Made by a program: the position numbers and the translations under genes
The notes under the pieces: generated by a model
The model's database searches: none
What the model was told of the DNA's origin: nothing
Seen by the model: the letters and a program-made list of their open reading frames with translations, nothing else
Part shown: piece after piece, positions 58,319-64,000 of the stretch
Layout of the letters: every line of letters begins with the position of its first letter
How positions within the stretch are numbered: position 1 is the first letter of the stretch
Assembly: GCF_008364845.1 (NCBI RefSeq)
Contig: NZ_VTTP01000014.1
Coordinates: forward strand, 41,423-105,422
DNA length: 64,000 nucleotides
Source: Actinotalea subterranea
GTDB lineage: Bacteria; Actinomycetota; Actinomycetes; Actinomycetales; Cellulomonadaceae
Direction: 5' to 3'

Positions 58319-61155
58319 CGCGCCACCTCCTGGGTGCTGGTCGGCGCCGGGGCCGACGGGTCGACGGCGGACGTGGTCGGCCCGCCCGTAGGTGCGGCAG
58401 CGCGGCTCGGGGCCGCCTCGGGAGCACCGGAGCCGCTGGCGAGCGGGAGCGTCAGGAGGTCGTCGGGCACGATCGCGTAGGCGGCTGACGGGTCCGCGCA
58501 GCCCGCGACGACCGTCCGTCCGTCGCTTGCGAGCTCGACGAGCGCCTGCCACCGGGCGGCAGCCTCCGCGGGGTCCGCCGGCCGTCCGGGCACCGGCTGG
58601 TCCACGTCGTCGACCACGACGAGCCCCGGCCCCTTCCCCCAGCCTGGACCCAGCAGCGCCGGCAGGGCGACGCCCGACGGCCAGCGCGTGACGAAGTCCA
58701 CGTTCGAGCGCAGCCACGAGGACTCGTCGGGGACGACCCGGTCGAGGACCACGAGCGTGCCACCCGACGGGCGCAGGCGGCCCGCGACGGCCGAGAGCAG
58801 CGCGCGGCGCGCGACCCGGTCCGCGCTGGTCACGACGAGCACGCGGCCCGGCGGGACCGTCGCGCTGAATGGTGCCGCGAGCGGCTCGTGGTCCTCGCCC
58901 AGCAGCACGTCCTGCGCGCGCACGGCGACGGGCCCGTGCTCGGCGACCCAGGCCTCGTGCGCCAGGTGGTGCTCGAGCGCGGCACCCTCGACGTCGAGCG
59001 ACGGGAGACGACGGTCGAGCCATCGTGGCAGGGCCCAGGCCCGGTCACCGAGAAGGGCGAGGACCGCCGGGACGAGGGTCATCCGCACGAGGAACGCGTC
59101 GACGAACACGCCGACCGCGAGGCCAAGGGCGATCGGCTTGACGGTGGCCTCAGCCGCGGGGATGAACGCCGCGAAGACGCTGATCATGATGACGGCCGCG
59201 GCGGTCACCACGCGAGCACTGGCACGGAAGCCCGTCCGGACCGCGCGACGCGCATCGGCGCCGTGCACGTAGGCCTCGCGCATCCGGGAGACGAGGAAGA
59301 CCTCGTAGTCCATCGCGAGCCCGAAGAGCACGCCCATGAGGATGATCGGCAGGAACGAGATCACCGGCCCCACCTTGGCGACGTTGAGGACGTCCGCGAA
59401 CCAGCCCCACTCGAACACCGCCGCGACCGCTCCGAAGGCGGCCAGCACCGAGAACAGGTAGCCGACGGTCGCCTTCAGGGGCACCGCGATCGAGCGGAAC
59501 ACGAGAGTGAGCAGGATCAGGGAGAGCCCGACGACGAACACGCCGAACGGGAGCAGGGCGTCCGCGAGACGCTCCGACACGTCGATCGTGACGGCCGTCT
59601 GGCCGGTGACCTTGAGGTCTGTCACGCCGTAGCGCTCCTCGAGCGTCGCCCGCTGGTCGCGGATCTCGGCGACGAGGTCGGCGGTCGCCGGGTCGGACTG
59701 GCCGGTCTCCGGCACGACCTGGACGATCCCGAGGTCGGCGGTCGCGTTCGGCGTCGACAGCCCGACGGCCGCGACGCCGTCCAGGGCGCGCAGGTCGTCG
59801 GCGAGGCCCGCCATGACACCGAGGGGATCGGTCGTCCGGATGATGTCGACGGTGACGAGGAGCGGCGTGTTGAACCCTTCCCCGTAGGCGTCCGCGACGA
59901 GGTCGTAGGTCTCGCGCTGCGGCGAGCCCTCGTGCGCGGTGCCGTTGTCCGGCAGGCCGAGGGCGAGGTCCTTCGCGGGGACGGCCATCGCCAGGAGCCC
60001 GGCGACGACGAGCACGACGGTCAGGACGGGGAGGCGCGTGACGAGGACGACCCAGCGCGCGCCGAGCGTGTGGTGCACGCGACCGTCCTCGCTCGGCTCG
60101 ACCCCGCTCTGCTCGGTCATCGCCCGGGCTGCGGCCCGTGAGCCTGCGCGGGGACGCAGCCGCTCCCCCACCACGGCGAGGAGCGCCGGGAGCGCGGTGA
60201 GCGCGACAGCCACCGCGACGGCGACGGCGAGCGCGGCGGTGAGACCCATCACGGTGAGGAAGGGGATCCCGGCGACGAACAGGCCACACAGGGCGATGAC
60301 GACGGTCGCCCCCGCGAAGACGACGGCGCTCCCGGCCGTCGCGACGGAGCGGGCGATCGACTCGTGCACGTCCATCCCGGTCGCGAGCTGGCTGCGGTGC
60401 CGGGACAGCACGAAGAGCGCGTAGTCGATGCCGACGGCGAGGCCGATCATCAGGGCGAGGGTCGGGGCGGTGCTGCTCACGGGTGTGAAGGCCGCGATCG
60501 CCAGGACTGCGGCGAGGGCCGCGCCGATGCCGAGCACGGCCGTGAGGAGCGGCAGGCCGGCAGCGAGCAGGGACCCGAAGGTGATCGCGAGGACGACGAG
60601 CGCGACGAGGACGCCGAGGCCCTCGGTCGCCGAGACGTGGACGCTCGTCTGGGTGAACACCGACCCACCGAGGTGCACCTCGAGGCTCGAGCCTTCCGGG
60701 AGCGTCGCGGCGGCCTCGAGGGCGGGCACCGTCTGCGGCGCGAGGTCGCCGAGGTGCGAGCCCAGCTGGACCGTCGCGATCGCGTGCCGGCCGTCGTCCG
60801 ACAGCGCCAGCGGGTTCGTCCCGTCGAACGGGTCCGCGACGGCGACGACGTCGTCGACGTCGGCGACCTCGTCGAGCACGGCCGTCACCTCGGCGGCGTG
60901 GTCGGCGATCGAGTCCCCCTGGGGTGCGACGAACACGAGCTGGCCGCTGGTGCCCGAGATCTGGGGGAAGCGCTGCCCGAGGACGTCGAGGCCGTCCTGC
61001 GCCTCGGTCCCGGGGATGGTCAGGTTGTCCTCGAGCTGGCCGCCCGTCGCGACGGCTGCGAGGCCGGTACCCACGAGCAGGACGAGCCAGACGAGCAGGA
61101 CGACGCCCCGGCGCCGGGCCATGGTGCGCCCGAGGCGGTAGAGCTGTGAGGACAT
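58315..61155 (-). CDS. MMPL-family transporter with a degenerate ABC-ATPase-like C-terminal domain
   Basis: A 946-residue protein. Residues 1 to about 715 are a complete MMPL/RND-type exporter with about 12 membrane helices, two extracytoplasmic loops (about 40-180 and 395-530), and motifs LMIGLAVGIDYALFVLSRHR and ILMGVLFGLAMDYEVFLVSRMRE. Residues 745-905 read like an ABC ATPase (FSATVPPGRVLVVTSADR; LLSAVAGRLRPSGGTLVVLDR; GLVVVDDVDQP), but the Walker A glycines and lysine are absent. A Pro/Ala/Thr tail ends the protein. It is first in a two-gene unit with the YhgE/Pip gene, divergent from tetR. The substrate may be a lipid or drug; this is not determinable here. Confidence 0.88.
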   Translation of the reverse strand: MSSQLYRLGRTMARRRGVVLLVWLVLLVGTGLAAVATGGQLEDNLTIPGTEAQDGLDVLGQRFPQISGTSGQLVFVAPQGDSIADHAAEVTAVLDEVADVDDVVAVADPFDGTNPLALSDDGRHAIATVQLGSHLGDLAPQTVPALEAAATLPEGSSLEVHLGGSVFTQTSVHVSATEGLGVLVALVVLAITFGSLLAAGLPLLTAVLGIGAALAAVLAIAAFTPVSSTAPTLALMIGLAVGIDYALFVLSRHRSQLATGMDVHESIARSVATAGSAVVFAGATVVIALCGLFVAGIPFLTVMGLTAALAVAVAVAVALTALPALLAVVGERLRPRAGSRAAARAMTEQSGVEPSEDGRVHHTLGARWVVLVTRLPVLTVVLVVAGLLAMAVPAKDLALGLPDNGTAHEGSPQRETYDLVADAYGEGFNTPLLVTVDIIRTTDPLGVMAGLADDLRALDGVAAVGLSTPNATADLGIVQVVPETGQSDPATADLVAEIRDQRATLEERYGVTDLKVTGQTAVTIDVSERLADALLPFGVFVVGLSLILLTLVFRSIAVPLKATVGYLFSVLAAFGAVAAVFEWGWFADVLNVAKVGPVISFLPIILMGVLFGLAMDYEVFLVSRMREAYVHGADARRAVRTGFRASARVVTAAAVIMISVFAAFIPAAEATVKPIALGLAVGVFVDAFLVRMTLVPAVLALLGDRAWALPRWLDRRLPSLDVEGAALEHHLAHEAWVAEHGPVAVRAQDVLLGEDHEPLAAPFSATVPPGRVLVVTSADRVARRALLSAVAGRLRPSGGTLVVLDRVVPDESSWLRSNVDFVTRWPSGVALPALLGPGWGKGPGLVVVDDVDQPVPGRPADPAEAAARWQALVELASDGRTVVAGCADPSAAYAIVPDDLLTLPLASGSGAPEAAPSRAAAPTGGPTTSAVDPSAPAPTSTQEVAR

Positions 61156-61245
61156 CGGGTCTCCAGTCGAGCATCCGTGACGGCCCGCGCGAGCAGAGGG
61201 CTGTGCCGTCGCGCAGGGGTGGGGAGCCCCGCCGTCGGGGCACTC

Positions 61246-61278
61246 GATACAGTAACGTATCCGATACAACAACGTATC
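61246..61278. promoter_or_regulatory. Tandem TetR operators between the MMPL gene and tetR
   Basis: GATAC-AGTAAC-GTATC (61246-61261) and GATAC-AACAAC-GTATC (61263-61278) are two 5-6-5 dyads with centres 17 bases apart. Both are very AT-rich for this DNA. They lie between the divergent genes and are the likely binding sites of the TetR repressor, possibly as two dimers. Confidence 0.75.
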
Positions 61279-61327
61279 CCACCGGGAGAAAGGTGCCGAT
61301 ACGAGCCCGCCGCTACCCTGGACAGCC

Positions 61328-61951
61328 GTGACCGCCGAACCCGTACCCTCCCGCCGCCGCGCCAACACGCGAGCGCGGCTGCTCGAGGCCGCCGCAGAGG
61401 TGTTCGCGGACAAGGGCCTCGGTGCCGCGACGGTCGACGACCTCGCGGGTGCTGCGGGCTTCACGCGTGGCGCGTTCTACTCGAACTTCTCCACGAAGGA
61501 GGACCTCTTCTTCGCCCTGTTCGAGGCACTCTCCGCGCGCATGGTCGACAGCGTCCGGGAGACGGTCGAGTCGGCGCCCGACTACGACCTCGGCCTCATC
61601 GGCGCGGTGCTCGAGCGCCTGCGGCCGCAGGCCCGCGCCTGGTACATCGTCCAGACCGAGTACCTGCTCCTCGCGATGCGGAACCCGGAGGTGGGGCGGC
61701 AGTTCGCGGCGCACCGCAACAAGTTCGAGGGCGAGTTCGCCGACGTGGTGATGGCGGCGCTGACCCGGCTCGGCCGGCGACCGACGCTTCCCGTCGAGCA
61801 GCTCACCGAGGCGCTCGCCTCGCTGTACATGAAGAACCTCGCGGTCGAGGCGCTCGCCGGGGACGCACCCCGGCGTGACGGCGAGCCCGGACGCTTCATC
61901 GCCGACACGCTGCCCGCCGTGCTCCTGGGCCTCTCGGAGCCCCTCGCCTGA
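61328..61951 (+). CDS. TetR-family repressor
   Basis: A 207-residue TetR regulator. The N-terminal helix-turn-helix reads RRRANTRARLLEAAAEVFADKG...TVDDLAGAAGFTRGAFYSNFSTKEDLF. The remainder is an all-helical ligand domain. The GTG start lies 8 bases after TACCCT, so the transcript may be leaderless or nearly so. It is divergent from the MMPL/YhgE unit, with paired dyads in between, so it probably represses that exporter and itself. Confidence 0.92.
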   Translation: MTAEPVPSRRRANTRARLLEAAAEVFADKGLGAATVDDLAGAAGFTRGAFYSNFSTKEDLFFALFEALSARMVDSVRETVESAPDYDLGLIGAVLERLRPQARAWYIVQTEYLLLAMRNPEVGRQFAAHRNKFEGEFADVVMAALTRLGRRPTLPVEQLTEALASLYMKNLAVEALAGDAPRRDGEPGRFIADTLPAVLLGLSEPLA

Positions 61952-61999
61952 GCGCACGCGCCCGTGGCGACCCACACTCGTCAGGCGCGCACCACGACC

Positions 62000-62146
62000 G
62001 GTCACCGACTCCCCCGCCGGCTGGGCACACCGGGCCAGCCGGGCACCGACCACCCGCCAGCCGGGGCCACCGGGCCAGCCGGGCACCAACCATCCGCCGG
62101 CCGGGCCCCCAGGGCCCCCTGACCACCCGCCAGCAGGGCCCCCAGG
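62000..62146. repeat. Degenerate 40-base GC-rich tandem repeat
   Basis: About three and a half copies of a roughly 40-base unit, best seen in CGGGCCAGCCGGGCACC at 62031 and 62071, with decayed copies on both sides. It fills most of the 202-base gap between the convergent tetR and the kinase remnant. An open frame through it would give a collagen-like Pro/Gly peptide that I do not regard as a gene. Confidence 0.65.
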
Positions 62147-62153
62147 GCACCGC

Positions 62154-63785
62154 TCACGCGGGTTGCGCTGGCTCGAGCGCAGCGGCCACGAACCTCTCGT
62201 ACATCGCGTCGTACTCACCGGCCCCGGGTCCAGGGGCACGCCTGCCTGCCGGGCGGGGCTGGTCGTCGACCGAGTCCAGCACCGGCGCCTCCCCCGAGAG
62301 CAGACGCCCGACGTCGGCCCCGAGCACGCCCGAGCGAGTCAGCGCGAGGAGCCCGGCTCCCATCGCGACAGGCTCCTCGGCGCGAACCCACCGCAGGCTC
62401 CCCGGCGTCACGCGCCGCTTCGTCTCGGCCCACAGGGGTATGGCCATCGCCGGCCCGCCGAGCACCCGGAGGGGGCTCCCGGCGCGAGCACCCTCGTGCG
62501 AAGCGCCACCACCGCGCCCGGCCAGCACTGCTTGGGCGTCGAGCATCCACCGCGCCTGCAGGCACACGCCCTCGGCGACGGCACGCACCAGCTCCGACCG
62601 CGGTATGTCGGCGGGGAAGACGCGGACACGCGCCGACGCGTCGGGAGCCGGTGTCTGCCGACCCGCGAGGTAGGGCAGCACGATCACACCCGTGGGCGTC
62701 GGATCCGCCGCATGCTGCCTGGCGGCTTCTGCGAGGGCACCTTCGAGTGCCCCGGGACCGACTCGCTCGGCGAGCCAGCCGAGCATCGCACCGGCGCTCG
62801 AGGTGCCCGCGAGGACGGCATCGTGGACCCCGGAGACCGTGCGCACCCAGCTCATGCCGGCGTCAGCCGTGCGTCGGGGGTCCGGTGGGCTGCTCAGCAC
62901 CGTCAGCACGGCCTCGGCGGTCCCCACGGAGTCGGCCCGGTCACCGGGCCCGCGGACCCCGGCCGCTCACGCGCCGACCGCGTGGTCGTGCCCGGCGATC
63001 ACCACAGGCGTCCGACGACTCACGCCCGCCCGCACGAACGCCTCCCTGGCATCCGCCCAGTGGTCGCCGACAGCGGGCAGGCCGGGTAGGCGCCCGCCGC
63101 CCGCGCCGCCGACGTGCCCCGAGAGCTCGGTGGGACCCGCGACTCGGGGCAGCTGGCCCGGCGTCAGCCCGACCGCCGCCAGGAGATCGGCATCGAACTC
63201 GCCGGCCATGGCCGGCGACGCGCCACCCGCACCCAGACCGCCCGCGCCAGGCGTCCTGTACGCCATCGTGCGTCCGGCGAGCGTGTGATCGGTGACGAGC
63301 TCACCCGTCAGTGCGAGGGCGACGAGGTCGGCGGCACCAGCCCAGTAGGCCATACGCGCCATGACCTCGGGATGAGCAGCACGCAACCACGCCCAGGTGG
63401 CCAGAGGGACCTTGGCGCTCGGACGCACACCGGTGGCCGCGAACAGCGCCTCGCGTCCGAAGTTCTGCGACAGTGCCGAGGCCTCGGCACCGGCCCGATG
63501 TCCGTCCCAGCGCACCAGCTCCATGAGCGGCGTGCCCGAGCGGTCCAGCGGGACGCCCGTCTCGGCCATGGAGGCGATGCCCACGGCGTGGGGCCAGACT
63601 CCTGGTGGAACGACCTCCGACACGAGCCGCACCACGCACGCCACCAACCCGTCGGCGTCGGCGGGCGTGCGCTCTGTCGCAACGGCTGCGGCACGCGGAG
63701 AGACCGCCGTAGAAGTCAGGTCGATCAATGCGACCTTGGTGTTGGTGCTGCCGACGTCGATGCCGAGCGCATGGATGTCACTCAT
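62154..63785 (-). pseudogene. FGGY-family carbohydrate kinase interrupted by an in-frame TGA
   Basis: Two open segments in the same frame, 63785 to 62967 and 62927 to 62154, together make one full-length FGGY kinase of 543 codons. The N-terminal part has the ATP/sugar fold start HALGIDVGSTNTKVALIDL and ends at GHDHAVGA; a TGA follows. The same frame resumes as AAGVRGPGD and DSVGTAEAVL, exactly as expected after GHDH.GA in the family, then ends with the C-terminal FGGY domain. A single TGG to TGA change (Trp codon) would explain it. A GTG at 62927 could restart translation. Sugar specificity is not clear. Confidence 0.8.
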
Positions 63786-63947
63786 GACGCGCAGCACACG
63801 ATTGCCTTCACGGTCCCATTCTCGGCCCCCGGCCTCTCCACGGAAACCCACCGCCGGGCCTCGCCCCCGACGACACCCGCGCCGCCCACGAGGAAGCCCA
63901 TCGGACGGGCCGCGCTGCGTACAGCTTGTCCGGCGGTCGTGGGTACG

Positions 63948-63983
63948 CAAAAGAGGGGCCACCGTGGGGTGGCCCCTCTTTTG
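63948..63983 (-). terminator. Strong terminator of an rrn operon
   Basis: CAAAAGAGGGGCCACC (63948-63963) and GGTGGCCCCTCTTTTG (63968-63983) form a perfect 16-bp stem with loop GTGG and a TTTT run on either strand. It follows, on the minus strand, by 6 bases the sequence that looks like the end of a 5S rRNA, so it would terminate an rRNA operon entering from the right. Confidence 0.8.
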
Positions 63984-63989
63984 GAAGGG

Positions 63990-64000
63990 TTGTTCGGCGG
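63990..64000 (-). rRNA. rrf: 5S rRNA, last 11 bases (runs off the right edge)
   Basis: The final bases read CCGCCGAACAA on the minus strand, which is the usual 3' end of actinobacterial 5S rRNA. The strong terminator immediately downstream supports this. The match is short, so the call depends on the sequence beyond the window. Confidence 0.6.

Noticed and set aside
61875..63089. A plus-strand frame with a collagen-like Pro/Gly segment
   Set aside because: It is produced by the 40-base GC-rich repeat and runs antisense to the FGGY kinase; no start signal or domain.

Overview
The window is very GC-rich, densely coding DNA with many 4-base ATGA/GTGA stop-start overlaps, frequent GTG starts and apparent leaderless promoters. 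Together with a ceb-type cellobiose operon, actinobacterial regulators and DUF6480, this points to a high-GC actinomycete. A Cellulomonas-like member of the Micrococcales is my inference; no rRNA other than about 11 bases of a 5S end is present to confirm it.

Left third (1-24.9 kb): a nitrogen-oxide respiration and molybdenum island. A minus-strand operon narK-narG-narH-narJ-narI (8744 down to 258) imports nitrate and reduces it at the membrane. Two plus-strand runs (mogA-moaE-moaA; modE-like regulator-modABC) and three minus-strand units (moeA-moaC-mobA/DUF6457-moaD; a DUF2249 protein; a MoeB-rhodanese protein) supply molybdate and the molybdopterin cofactor. Two paralogous COG2345-type regulators with C-terminal cysteines sit among them. 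Next comes a membrane-anchored copper nitrite reductase (nirK) with an NnrS-like membrane partner. A DosR/DevR-type dyad lies upstream, so nitrate to nitrite to NO could be driven under low oxygen. No NO or N2O reductase is in the window.

Middle (24.9-36.9 kb): a lysoplasmalogenase-like membrane protein, a divergent arsM/arsR pair with a clear operator, a cupin, a YihY protein, an unrecognised protein, and a complete cellobiose-type cluster (binding lipoprotein, two permeases, GH1 beta-glucosidase, LacI repressor). Two identical LacI-type dyads lie in that cluster's leader. A VIT1/CCC1-type metal transporter follows.

Right part (37-64 kb): a four-gene 2-oxoacid:ferredoxin oxidoreductase operon with a GltD-ferredoxin fusion; a GGDEF-EAL protein with a degenerate GGDEF motif; a miniature solute-binding lipoprotein coupled to a CDF transporter; a low-molecular-weight phosphatase; a YyaL-like protein; an assimilatory nitrate uptake/reduction operon (narK2-nasA-nasB type); an NDH-2/FSP1-like flavoprotein; a DUF6480 peptide; and a TetR-controlled MMPL plus YhgE/Pip pair in which the MMPL protein carries a degenerate ABC-ATPase-like tail. 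The window ends with an FGGY kinase interrupted by one in-frame TGA, then a near-perfect terminator and what looks like the 3' end of a 5S rRNA gene of an rrn operon lying to the right.

Intergenic stretches not listed separately (for example 27627-27772, 44121-44332 and 46557-46631) hold no gene that I can recognise.
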